Of a stretch of DNA of 64,000 nt, positions 23,622 to 35,253 are shown in pieces. The translations under genes and the position numbers were made by a program. Within the stretch, counting starts at the first letter, position 1. Every line of letters begins with the position of its first letter. Below the pieces are notes generated by a model. It saw only the letters and a list, made by a program, of their open reading frames with translations. It searched no databases and was not told where the DNA came from. Origin of the DNA: Hymenoscyphus infarciens (Eukaryota > Ascomycota > Leotiomycetes > Helotiales > Helotiaceae); the NCBI GenBank assembly GCA_001414345.1, contig LLCB01000107.1, positions 1 to 64,000 of the forward strand, in the 5' to 3' direction.

Positions 23622-25312
23622 ATGGAAGAGAGTGTCAGGATGGAGTCTGCAATGGAGAGGCAAACCCGCGAAAGAAACTTGGAGGAGGAGATACAGCCTT
23701 ATAAAATCCATGTACGTATATCCCTACCATTTTTATGATCTGATTTTCGCAATTGGAATGATGCTAATATCTCGGGTCGACAGGTCTCGAGTAAATACCT
23801 ATCTCTGACACAGAAGAAACTTGAGTTGACGCGCCTTCCTCATGAAGTCCTGCTCCCCAAAGAGAGAGAATGGGAACTCGGAGCACCAAAGAATGAAATC
23901 GAACCTCTAATAGATTTCTGGCAAGCCCTATAACCTCTGCAAAACTTATGCGACAACCAGCTAATATTTTGAACAACAGGCTCGAAACCTACTCCTGGCG
24001 CAACCAAGAAGCCCATCTAAACTCCTCCCTCCCCCAATACCGCATCGCATTTCGTCTCCCCTCCCCCAGCACCAGTCCCCCAATCCGAATACATTTCATC
24101 CACATCCGCTCCCGCCATCGCCATGCCGTTCCTCTCCTCTTAATCCCCAGCTTCCCCCTCACGAATTTATCTCTCATACCCCTCTTCGCGCCACTATCCG
24201 ATCCCTCGAGTCCCACGAGTACACAACCTTTTCATCTCGTGGTCCCCTCAATACCGGGCTTGGGCTTCAGCGATGCATTTTCCGCACCCGAAGCAGAGGG
24301 AACTGTGTTGGAATATACGGCTAGTCTGTTTGATACTTTGATGAAGAGGTTGGGGTATGAGTATTATATTGCGAGTGCGACGGGGAGTGGGAGGGAGAGT
24401 GCTGCGGGTGTGGATTATCACCTCCCTCGACTTATTGGGGAGAAGTTTCCTAATAATTGTTTGGGTGTTAATTTATTGGAACCGGAGGTTGAGGCGCCTG
24501 TTATTAAGAAGGAACCAATGTCTTGGGTAAAATTCAATTTCGCCAAGTTTTTTCATGCTGCTGTTTTTGGGTATGAGAAGGATGATTGGAAAGCTTTGGC
24601 TTTGCGACAGAAAAAGACACAGAAGCCGACAACGTCGAATCAACCAAACGAAGAGTCTCCGTTGTTGAGTAGGAGGAGGGATAAGAAGAGTCTTGGTGCA
24701 GTAGGTGTGTTGGGCTTGAGAGAACCAGCGACTCTATCCTATGCTCTTTGTGATTCTCCCGTGGGCTTGTTGGCTGTATTTTGCTCTGGTCTGAGAAAGA
24801 GCAGTCCAAATCACAGTTTGAGCCCTACGGAGATCATTGACGTGACTTCTTTGGCTTGGCTCCCGGGCATCGAAGCTGGTGCTAGGTTTTGGTCCGCAGC
24901 GGCGAGAGAAATTCAAGGAATGTCGAAGAAACCCGATTCCCGAGCTAGAGTTGCGATTACTGTATTCCGAGTCGATGGGTTTGATCCTGATCGTTATACT
25001 TGTCCCGCTTGGGCTACACAGAAGCATCATGTTTTGTTTACACAAAGAGTGACCGGCCTACCTGGCTTGGTTCCTTGGGAAAGAGTCGATGTTGTTGTGG
25101 CAGGAGTGAGAGGCCTTGCCAAGGAGATAGGGGATATTGATCCGAGACTGAGAAGTCGACGAATGGAGGATGTTTTTGTCTCTGGGAGTGATTACAATCC
25201 CGACGACGACGACGACGATGATGATGAAAGTCATGAAATACAGCTGGATGTCGAAAGTCCTGATACCGTGGTCAACTTGAACACGAATCAGGGCCCTCGG
25301 AACGCAGCATGA
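23622..25312 (+). CDS. Epoxide-hydrolase-fold protein, probably catalytically dead
   Basis: The exons are 23622-23711, 23784-23920 and 23980-25312, for 519 aa. In-frame ATGs at 23640 and 23652 are alternative starts. The N-terminal epoxide hydrolase (EHN) region is clear: IQPYKIHVSS, ELTRLPHEVLLP, WELGAPKNEIEPLIDFW and TYSWRNQEAHLNSSLPQYR. An alpha/beta-hydrolase core follows, with PFHLVVPSIPGLGFSDAF. The HGxP oxyanion motif is replaced by IPSFP, the GGDWG nucleophile elbow reads ATGSGRES without the Asp, and no C-terminal catalytic GGHF-type His is seen. The tail has an eight-Asp run. The second intron begins GC (GC-AG, 59 bp), which is required to keep TG-G (Trp) in frame. The role is unknown; a non-enzymatic or altered hydrolase is inferred. 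Confidence 0.85.
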
Positions 25313-26274
25313 TCAGTTTTGTTATGGTAGACGGGTGCCATGAGACGTTAATGAATGTAATAGGTTGAATAAACATGGGGGGCAAGGTAATGATATATGA
25401 GTGGATCGCGGGTTGTTTTGAAAGATACCAAGGGATGGGGAGATCATGGGATTGGTGGCAAATACCCATTTGGTTCCATAGCATGGAAACAGGATACCAT
25501 AAACGATCCAAAAACAAGTGCGGCTTCCACTTCGCTTGAGGTACTATCCCCCCCCCGGAACTAAATGTAGAGTGCACAGACATTTAGTATGGCACAGCGT
25601 CCGTGCGATTACATTTACTTAAGGGGGGGGGATAGTACGGAGATGGAGGCCACCTGACTGTTTAGGTCCCAAGAAACGATGAGGTGTTGTGCAACTATCC
25701 TCAAAATGACGGGTCTGAAAGTATGTTCAACTGGTCTGGTGAGAACATTAAGAGGCTTTGCTCGCATCTAAATCATAAGCTAAATGCAGTAGGGGTACGG
25801 AGCTGTGAAAACCTCCGATCGGGTTGATGGAGAGCTGAGGAAAGAGCGGCCACGAGACATCCCAAGATCCATGAGGGGAAGCTTTTCATTCGATCGTGTT
25901 GGCGAGAAAGACAAGCCGAGGTGGATCACTCGTCCAATGGCTGGACCTGGATGGAAAGGAAAATTTAGCTGAGGAAGGAACGGCCATGGACCCAGAAGTT
26001 TAATTATGAAGCTATTCGGAACTCGTAGATTGCTACCCAATTGTAGCTGGACTGTCGGTTTTGGATAAGGATAAGGGGGTGAGATGGAAGAAAAGCAGCG
26101 AGCAATGGTTTTACATATAGAAATCCATACAACAATTGAACTCAGAATGCTGACCTTTTCAAAGAAATTATATTACTAGTAAACCGAATTCTGATTCTGT
26201 CGATGGATATCGACCGCCGCTTTTCTTATCTTCAACTGGATGACGCGCAGGGCAGGGTAGGACACACCCTTGCC
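25313..26274. other. Intergenic spacer with a poly-C/poly-G inverted repeat
   Basis: No gene is visible. Its end abuts the TIR transposon exactly at the target duplication CTTGCC (26269-26274). Confidence 0.5.
25541..25638. repeat. Short inverted repeat with C/G-tract arms
   Basis: GTACTATC followed by a C tract at 25541-25557 is mirrored by a G tract followed by GATAGTAC at 25622-25638, giving a 98-bp hairpin-capable unit with a central 64 bp. It could be a tiny MITE; no certain target duplication was found. Confidence 0.65.
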
Positions 26275-29200
26275 TATGGTGGCTGTTAGCGACCCTCTCA
26301 GACATTTTAGAAAATCGACTTTTTAGTATATTAACACCTAAATATATAATAATTTAAAGTACTCTACTACTACCTTTTATACTTAATTATACTTCAAAGT
26401 TAAGAGAATTATATATTAAGGCTATTTAATTATATTAAAATTATATATACTTAATTATTATAAGAGTTATAATTGTTAAAAAGGTATAATTTAAGGTCTC
26501 TACTCTTATACGCCTTATACTCTAGATTCTACTATTATCCTCTCATTACTACTTTTATATACTTATAGATTTATAATTCTCTTCTATATACCTCTTCTAT
26601 ATACTATTGCTACTATATCTTTTTACCTTACTTATAAAAAGCTTATTAGTAGTATCTTTTATAGTAAATATAGCTATAACTAAAATACTACTATATCTTA
26701 AGCTAAGCTCTAAAAGCCTTAAATTTAGAAGGAACCTACTATAAAATTTAAAGGTATTTCTAAGAGTAAGAAAGTAATTAAATTACTCTCCTTCTCTAAC
26801 GACGAGCGCTAGCGAGATTGTAATAGTAATAACTCCTCTACTACTAATTCGTTAAAGTTTAGAGATTATACTAAGAAGGCTATTAAGCTAAGAAATAAGG
26901 CTAGAAAGAAGAATAAAGCTATAAAGAATTAACTTAAAAAGAGAGACAACTTTAGTCTTAATCTTTACTATTAAAAGAAGGCTACCTTCTACTAAACTAT
27001 TTATATATAGTTATATAAGCGTCCTTTAAAAAAGACTACTTTTATAAGTACTATAATAACTTATTAATTTAAGAAAGAGGTACTAATTAGTATTAGAGAC
27101 TAGGTTAATAAGTTTTTATAAAAACTTGTTAATTTATTAAATATATATACTAAGTATAACGAAGTATATTAGAAGATATTATAAAAGGAGTTTAATAGTA
27201 AAAAGGCTAAATTCAAGATCTTAATAAGTAGTACTTAGCCTATAGTAATCTATGTCTTTAAAGAAGTAGATATAGAGAATAGTATAATAGTAGCTAATCT
27301 TAAGAGCGTATATAAGCCTAAATAAGTAATATATATATTTTTTCTAATAATCTATAAGAAGGAGTTACTGTTTATTAAGAAGGAGAAACTAAAGCTGAAA
27401 AAGAGTAAGAAAGCGTTATTACTATTATTAACGATTTATAAGGTATTTATTAGTAAAAGGTTAGCTTAATCGTCGTCTTTATTTTTAGATTTAAACTTAT
27501 TAAATTCTAGAGCTAAATCGCTTATTAAAAAGATTAAATTAGAGCCTTTAGTAGAAGAGGATAAGCTAGTTAAATTTAAGGCTCTAAAAGAGGTATTACT
27601 AGTAGTAAAAGATAAAGTAGTAAAAGACGAGGTAGTAAAGAGTAAGCTAGAGGTTAATTATAGAGGTATAGAAAAGAGGTTATCTTATACTCTTAAGCGA
27701 TTTAAGCCTCTTATATACTAGTATTAAGCCTTAATTTTAGTTAGAATTTATTTAAAATAGAGTTTTCTTCTTTTAGTATAGTAACGTTAATATTTTACTT
27801 ATCTTTTATTTCTTTTATTTTAAATTAAAAATAAGAGCTATTTAGATATAGATAAATACTTTCTCTTATAAAAAGTATTTAATTAGACGTTATTATAATA
27901 CTCTAAAGTAGCTTTATAATAAGTAAGATTATTAATAAGTTTCTCTTACTTTCTAAAAATCGCGTTATATAACTCTAATATAACTAGAACCCTATCTTAT
28001 TATAATTTTAAAAATAATTATATACCTACTTAAATCGATTAACTTTATATCTAAATTACGTTTCTTTTACATTTCTCTCTCATTTCTCTTATATTTCTTT
28101 TAAATAGCTCTTAGTTCTTTTAAATAGTTCTTAGTTCTTTTAAATAGCTCTTAGTTATAATAATTAGCTTAGTAAAGTAGGTAGCGGCTAGAAAGGAGTT
28201 ATATAATTTATATATAATAAAAGGAAAGCCTCTTATATATGTAATAGAAAGGATAGCTACTAAAGAGTTAATTATAAAGTAAGTTAAATTTACTCTATTA
28301 TTATAAAGTAAATATATACTAATATTTAATAGTAAAAAGACCTTTTAGTATAAGTTTAAGGTTTAGAACTTTCTTATAAAAATTCCTAATATTATTAATA
28401 ATTTAGAGGCTATTTAATTAGCTATAAAGTTATAGTATAAGAACTTTACTTATAAGAAAATCCTATATATACTTAATTAATTTAAAAGTATACTAATATC
28501 TAATTAATAGCTTTAAAAGCTTTAAATATATTAAAAGCTTTTACTTCGTTAAATAGAACCTTCTATACTTAAGTAAGATACTACTCTTATTAATACTATT
28601 ATAAATGAATTTAAATCTAGCTAGGTAACCTAATATAGCTATTATACTATATATATTTACCTTTATTATAAGCTAGGCTTCTTTATTAGTAAAAGAGAGA
28701 TTACTTAATTAAATTAGTAAATAGTACTTATATCTATTAAAGCTAAGAAGAATATTCTTAAAAGAGTTTATAAGTAGTTTATTATTAAGAGACTAAATTA
28801 GGTATAAAGCGTTAATAGCTATAATAAATTATCCTTTTATAGCTTCTAGATATATAGATTTATTAACACTTACTTATATAAGATATTAGGATGTTTTATT
28901 AGCCTTTCTAACTATACCTAGGTTATAGTTATAAAGTATTACCTTCGATTAGTATATAAATATAGCTTTCTAAAAGTAGTATAAGCAGATAAAGGTATAG
29001 AGACTCTTTTAATAGTAGTATACTATCTTCTTTTATAGTATAAAAAGAAGCTTAATTTAAGGATATTAAAGACCTAGGTATATAGTACTTCTACTAAAAA
29101 CTAGTATATTAAGTAATAGTAGTATACTCTAATTAATTAATAAACTTCTTAGTAGATAAGATACTTTTAAGTACTTAAATAAAAGAGTCTTTTTAATAGT

Positions 29201-30139
29201 TTAAAGTATAATTAGATCGCCTTATAATATATTTATATAGACATTATCTACTACTAGATTAACAAGTTTATTAAGATCTATAATATATACTCTATTTAAA
29301 AGTAATATTAGTAATAGTAGGAAGTGTTATAAGAGAAGCTAGATAAGATATATAATTATTAGAATAATAATACTAGAAACTATAAGTATAAGGCTAATCT
29401 AAAGATATAAGAGAATCTCTAGAAAGAGGTCTCTTTTTATAATAATATTAAGTATTTTAATAATAATACTTATATAGTATATAATAAGATTAAAGCAGGT
29501 TAGCTTAAAGCTAGTAATAAAGACTTTAACCTTTTTAATAAGATATAGTTAGAGCTTAATATACTATATACTTAATTTTACCTATATCTTTATATAGAAT
29601 TATATACTAAGAAGTATATCTATTAAATAAAGGAATTAGTTATACTAGTAAGAGAGAAGGACCTTATTAATATTATAAAAGCTCTTATACTTAAAGTAGA
29701 GAAAGAGATAGATAATAGACCTAGATATTATAGTAGAGAGTATAAATAGGACGTTATAGTATATATAGATACTAACTAGCCTCTATAAAATAACTAAGAG
29801 TAATATATTAAACCTAATAAAAAAGAAGAAGAGAAAGTAAAGAGAGATAATAGTAGTAGGATATACTTTAAGCCTAGTCCTTCTAAATAAGTAGATTTTA
29901 GGTTATCTAGAGTATTACTAGGAGAGGTATAAATACTAGTTTTAAAGCGCTAATAACACTATAATTTATTAAATATATACACTTTTAGTACGCCTAAATA
30001 GCCTTAATATACAATTCTCTTAACTTTAAAGTATAATTAAGTATAAAAGGTAGTAGTAGAGTACGTCGAATTATAATATATTTAGGCGTAAAAAGTCGAT
30101 TTTCCAAAATGTCCGAGAGAGTCGCTAACAGCTACCATA
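26275..30139 (+). mobile_element. TIR DNA transposon with integrase-like DDE transposase, RIP-inactivated (IS3EU-like)
   Basis: Inverted repeats of about 150 bp bound the element: TATGGTGGCTGTTAGCGAC at the left and its near complement GTCGCTAACAGCTACCATA at the right. The 6-bp CTTGCC is duplicated at 26269-26274 and 30140-30145. The interior is extremely AT-rich with stops everywhere. At about 28900-29300 the plus strand reads like a fungal integrase-core transposase: ADKGIET at 28985 onward (family R-D-R/K-G-x-E), then STSTKNQ and a YIK where an active enzyme has an R-I-E glutamate (GAG to AAG at 29111-29113). TAY ends with 6-bp duplications fit IS3EU as I recall that superfamily. If only TA is counted as duplication, the element would be 26277-30137. 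Confidence 0.82.
28150..29900 (+). pseudogene. Degenerate integrase-core transposase
   Basis: This is the stop-filled remnant of the transposase of the surrounding element. The conserved second-Asp region (ADKG) is still readable, and the region around the presumed catalytic Glu reads NQYIK instead of NQRIE. Most stops are TAG or TAA at positions expected for Gln or Trp. The limits are approximate. Confidence 0.6.
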
Positions 30140-30145
30140 CTTGCC

Positions 30146-30857
30146 GCCTTGCCGAGTTGGTTTTTTCTTGGCAGAGATTATACTAGTACCCCCTGGTCTC
30201 CATCGTCCAATGCACAAGCCGACACACATGCATGTTGCTGTCGCTCTTTCCCTGCGAGTGTTGTGTGATTTCTGCATTTCCTTTCCTTTCCTTTCATACC
30301 TAATTCTCTCTTTTTCCTTCTTCCCTTCTCACATTCCCCCAATACTCTCTTTGGCCTCTTGCTCACTTTCTCCTCTACGCTTCTCACCAGCCACAGACAC
30401 AGCCACAGCCCACGGCCACAGTCACGCCACGGTAGATGCAAGGAAAGCCGAGTCGGGCGCCACCACCACCGTCGACAGAGTGAATCTTGACGGCGGAGTG
30501 AATCTCGACAGCTGCTACTATCCCACCCTCTCTCCCGACATCTTCTCTCCCAGCAGACAATCTCAACTCAACGACACATCAAACCTCAGTCCCCCCCTGA
30601 GTCTGCCGACTCCAAGCGATCCAACACAACTACGATCACCACACCATCAATTGGGATTTTGAGCATGTCTTTGATACAACCACAAGCTTGGAGCGCCGTC
30701 AACGACAGTTGAGACGCAATTTGCATCTCGTCTCCTCTAGACAGAGGAGACTGCCAGCCTGTGCCTATCGAAGGTAGGGTCTGCAACAATATTTTAGCCA
30801 GGAAACCACCATAGCGACGCAGGACGAAGGGGTTGTTATCGGTCGCATATTCTCGCC
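30146..30857. promoter_or_regulatory. trk1 promoter and 5' leader
   Basis: Normal composition returns right at the transposon edge. The region is pyrimidine-rich (CCTTTCCTTTCCTTTC near 30280), as often seen upstream of fungal genes. A long open frame here has no ATG and is not called. The transposon end lies only about 720 bp from the trk1 start codon. Confidence 0.5.
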
Positions 30858-33770
30858 ATGTTTTCCATTTTACTCGACATATGGCATTATCTCGCCCGCC
30901 TGAAGCCCTCCTTTCTATCCAAAAGTCCCCATTTTAACTTCATTACTGTCCACTGTAAGTTGATCTTGGCCCAACGTGCAACTTTCAAGAAGCTAATAGG
31001 CTGTCTGCAGACTTTTGGATTATCGGTAATGTACTACTAGCCTCAATATGCCTTTATCCGAATGGCAACCTACGTTACATTGATGCCCTGTTCCTCAGCA
31101 GCGGTGCTTCAACACAAAGTGGTCTCAATTCCGTGGATATCAACCTTCTCAATACTTGGCAGCAGGTTGTGCTATTCCTCACACCAATGTTGACGAACCC
31201 AATCACCATCAATTCTTTTGTTGTTTTCCTGAGACTTTACTGGTTCGAGAAACGCTTCCAGCATATCGCAAAAGATGCTACCAGGACCAGGCGAAGTATG
31301 TCCAAGACAACTACCAATACCAAAGGCAATGAGCAAGATATAGAAAAGGAGGAGATGGGTGTGAGAGGAAGGAGCATTGTTGTCATGCACAATACTACTG
31401 TCCCCAATGGCATGACAGACGAAAGTGCTGTTCCAGAGGATCTAGCCCGTCACATGGAGAAGCTTAGAGTCATGGAGGAGGACAGAGCACGCTCCTCTGA
31501 CGAGTCCCAACGTACCAAACGACAAGGTTCCGGTTCTGCATCTCAAAGTCGTTCCAAATCACCAGGAGCAATTGACAGAGGACAAACACAGATCAAGTTT
31601 GCTGACCAGATGAGACCAAACGAGGCCAACGACGATGAGGGCCTTCGTAAACCGTCACATCGGACGCATGAAGAGCACATTGCAATCCTTGAACGTCAAC
31701 GTAAACAAGACGATGGAGCAGTTCTTCGCATTCCTGGGCCTCGGGATGCTGACGCGGGCATTGCTCCGCAGGCAGTGGATCACTCAGAGGAGATTCATCA
31801 AACATTCTCTGGGCAGTCTAGGTCGAGCGATCATACTGCAGTCCTTAATCGGGATGATCACACGACGGTCGATGCCGATGCCGCTAAACCTCGCAATATC
31901 ACCATTGAGGAACCGAACAAGCCTTCAACAACTGACCGTGCAGCAGAAGATGCCGTTGCAGCTAAGCATGCCGCTGGTGGTGCTCTTAGACTGCGCAGGC
32001 CCAGACTTCTTCAATCCAAAACCGTAAAGGAGGAAGACGAACCAACAAATCCCGTCACCAGGACTGGCACCTTGCAAGCAATACGATCTGCATTGACCAG
32101 CTCCAAAGAAGAGTCAATGCCATACCTGAGTTGGGCACCTACTGTTGGACGAAATTCCCTTTTCGTCGATCTCACGGAAGACCAAAGAGAAGAATTGGGA
32201 GGGATCGAATACCGATCACTCAAATCTCTTGCTCTCATCTTGACACTCTACTTCTGGGGTTTTAGTTTACTGGGTGTTGTCAGCCTTCTCCCATGGATTC
32301 TCAATAGTGCCACATGGGGACCAGTTGTTGATGCCGCTGGACAAACTCGAATCTGGTGGGCGTTTTTCACCTCAAACTCGGCATTTACCGATCTTGGCTT
32401 CACCCTCACCCCAGATAGCATGGTCTCCTTTCAATTCGCCATTTGGCCGCTGCTACTGATGAGTTTCTTGATCATAATTGGAAATACCGGATTTCCCATC
32501 ATGCTAAGAATTATCATCTATGTTACCTCGCTATATGTCCCAAAGAGTAGTGGTATTTACCAGGAGCTCAAATTTCTTCTGGATCATCCTCGTCGTTGCT
32601 TTACGCTACTTTTTCCGTCCAAGGCGACGTGGTGGTTGTTCTGGATTTTGGTGATTCTCAATGGGGCCGATTTGGTGGCCTTCCTTGTTCTTGATGTAAG
32701 TCAACTTCTTTTCGAGTTTTGTCAACTTACTGACTCTCAAATAGCTTGGCAACCCCAATGTTACTCTGCTGCCTCTCAACATTAGATTCTTGGATGGTTG
32801 GTTCCAAGCAGCTTCAACTCGTACTGCGGGTTTTGCTGTTGTCAACCTCGCCTTGCTTCACCCTGCTATCCAGGTCTCATATCTCATCATGATGTACATT
32901 TCCGTATTGCCTATTGCCATGACTGTTCGAAGAACCAACGTGTACGAGGAAGACTCTTTGGGTATCTATAGCTCTACGACTGAAGAGATTGAGGATTCTG
33001 AGCCATCCTACATCGGTACCCATCTTAGACGACAATTGTCCTTCGATTTGTGGTACATTTTCTTGGGGTTTTTCATCATTTCCATATCAGAGGGACCTCG
33101 GATACAGGACCTCAAAGATTCGTCGTTCACCATGTTTTCCGTATTGTTCGAAATCGTCAGTGCGTATGGTACAGTTGGTCTATCTCTAGGCTACACTGGT
33201 ATAAACGCATCCTTCTCAGCTGAATTTGGTGTAATCGCAAAACTGGTCATCATTGCCATGCAAATTCGTGGACGTCATCGTGGTTTGCCATACGAACTCG
33301 ATCGAGCCGTTTTGCTACCTAGTGAGAAACTGGCAGAGAAGGAGGCCGCTGGATGGGATACAGAAGTCGCTGACCTCACGCGAAGCAATACGGCCGGATC
33401 CAGGCTTTCACGGACAAACACCCGAGACTGGAGGCCCGGAAGTCAGAACATCTTCAGCACCCTGCTCCACCCCGGTCCTACCATTCCAAACAGTCACCGA
33501 AACTACGAGGGGGGAAAGGCCTACTACGAGCGACGACATAGCATTGCGGCACCTCAAATGCGACGTCGTGGATCTGGATTTTCGAGAAGTGTCAGCCCAT
33601 CGGCTATGACTTCAAATTTACAAACCAGAGAGAGCGGACTGCTAGGTGAGCGATTTGGTGACAGTGCTAATGATCCGCCACGCGGACGTACTGAAGGACG
33701 AAGAAGCTTCTTCCAGGAGGGAGTGAACCCAGTGCCCGCTATTACGACCGCAACTACTACGGCAACATAA
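30858..33770 (+). CDS. trk1: High-affinity potassium transporter Trk1
   Basis: The exons are 30858-30954, 31011-32695 and 32745-33770, for 935 aa, the usual Trk size. It has four membrane-pore-membrane repeats with the expected filter loops: SGASTQSGLNSVD at about 63-75, SAFTDLGFTLTPDS at about 490, AASTRTAGFAVV at about 617 and SAYGTVGLSLGYTG at about 733. Between repeats 1 and 2 lies the long charged cytosolic loop (about 115-350) typical of fungal Trk1. The C-terminus carries IRGRHRGLPYELDRAVLLPS, a strongly conserved fungal Trk signature, followed by a disordered Ser/Arg-rich tail. It is a plasma-membrane K+ uptake system driven by membrane potential. Introns are 56 and 49 bp. Confidence 0.96.
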
Positions 33771-35253
33771 TTTGTACAAAAAACATTTGGGCGTACTGGT
33801 TCCTGTATTTAAGAAAATTCTTGGGGGGGGATTTTGCAGCGATGGAGCGAATCCACGGGGCGAGGGCGTTTTTTATTTTTGGGACTGAAAATTTTGGTAG
33901 AAGACCAATTATGTACATTAGCATTGCTGGGCTGGAACAGCTTATAGACATAGGTTGGTGGAATTACTTTGCCGGGGGGGGGGGGGGGGGAATGCGCTGC
34001 TGATGGGTGGGTGTTTGGTGGGTTGATACATAGACGTGGCATATTGGGGGAGAATTAGATGTAAATAGCCGTTATGGGTATTTAATAACAGCCTTTACAT
34101 ATTGGAATTTGGTGCTTTTGATGTTGTGAAGGGGAGGGAGGGGTGTATGGAGAGTATAGATTATGATGAGATACGAGAGCTGGAGAGACGAAATTTCAAG
34201 GTCGACTCGAGAGTTGCAAGATGGACGTAAGATGCCTGGTCATCACTCTCCGGCGCCCTTCTATCTCCTTGCACGACTATTCTCGTGCATTTCTCAAAAC
34301 CGTTTCGGGGATTTCGGAGAATAAAAAAACCAGCTTTCTACTTCTCCCAAAACTTCTCCAACAATCTTTGTACCTGTTCTAGACCATGTCAAACAATTCA
34401 AAGTAAAGTAGGTGCCGGAGAGCAATACCCACTTCTCTTACACGGTTAAAAGGATTCACGTGGTTTCCTTCAACTCGATCTTTCCTCAACGAGATTTTAT
34501 TTCAATGCAGTTGAGATGAGTGGAATAGCGAGGCCTCAAGATCAAGATCCTTTCAAGGTGTGGTTGCTTTTGTTGTAAGTTGTAGCCCAGAATAAGAACG
34601 AAGTTTGAATTGAAGGTTTTTCTCGTTCTAGAAGAAGTAGAAATTTTCATTATGCTGAGAGGTGGTTGGGAGATTTATTTATCTTCCAGAGGTTAGGTAG
34701 GGCATGGTGAGAGGTATAATCGCGAGTTGTGTCGAGAGGAAAGCTGTGATACCGAAAAATCAGGACTGTAAAAACTAACTAAGAGCTAGAAATAGACCGT
34801 TATCATTGAAAGAAAAGCGGTCAGCTTAAAATTATTGAAATCGTAACTCTCTTCAAAATATAGCATTACTCTGAACATTTGAAGCTGTAAAACAAAGGAA
34901 ACGCTGTTGAGATGAAGATTCAGTCATAATTAAAGCTCAAGCTCGTTGAAACAAAATACGTTTTCCCAAATAAAGAGGTACATCCTGCATTCTTCTAGAA
35001 ATTTACGACGAGTGCAAGAAAAAGGTTGCATCATTCACGGCGAGGAATTCTTCACAACACGGACTAATATGTCTTCTCATTCTCATCTGATTTCTACCTT
35101 CACGTAGCAAGGTCCTGTCTAAGCACTGCCAACAAACAACATCCCATGCCTACCAACATGCAAAAGAGAAAAAGGGAAACGAATATCCATAACCCATTCA
35201 TCGAGCAATTCATTCCCACGCTCAAAGCCTCAAAACCAAACCAATCAACTCAA
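33771..35253. other. Convergent intergenic region between trk1 and hid1
   Basis: 1.5 kb without a gene. It contains a G homopolymer of about 18 at 33973-33990 and a shorter one near 33824. It must hold the terminators of trk1 (plus) and hid1 (minus). Confidence 0.5.

Noticed and set aside
23465..23704. 79-codon frame upstream of the epoxide-hydrolase-like gene
   Set aside because: It overlaps exon 1 of that gene in another frame and has no recognisable content.
30141..30662. 173-codon frame ahead of trk1
   Set aside because: It begins without an ATG, is low-complexity, and begins at the transposon edge; treated as promoter and leader.
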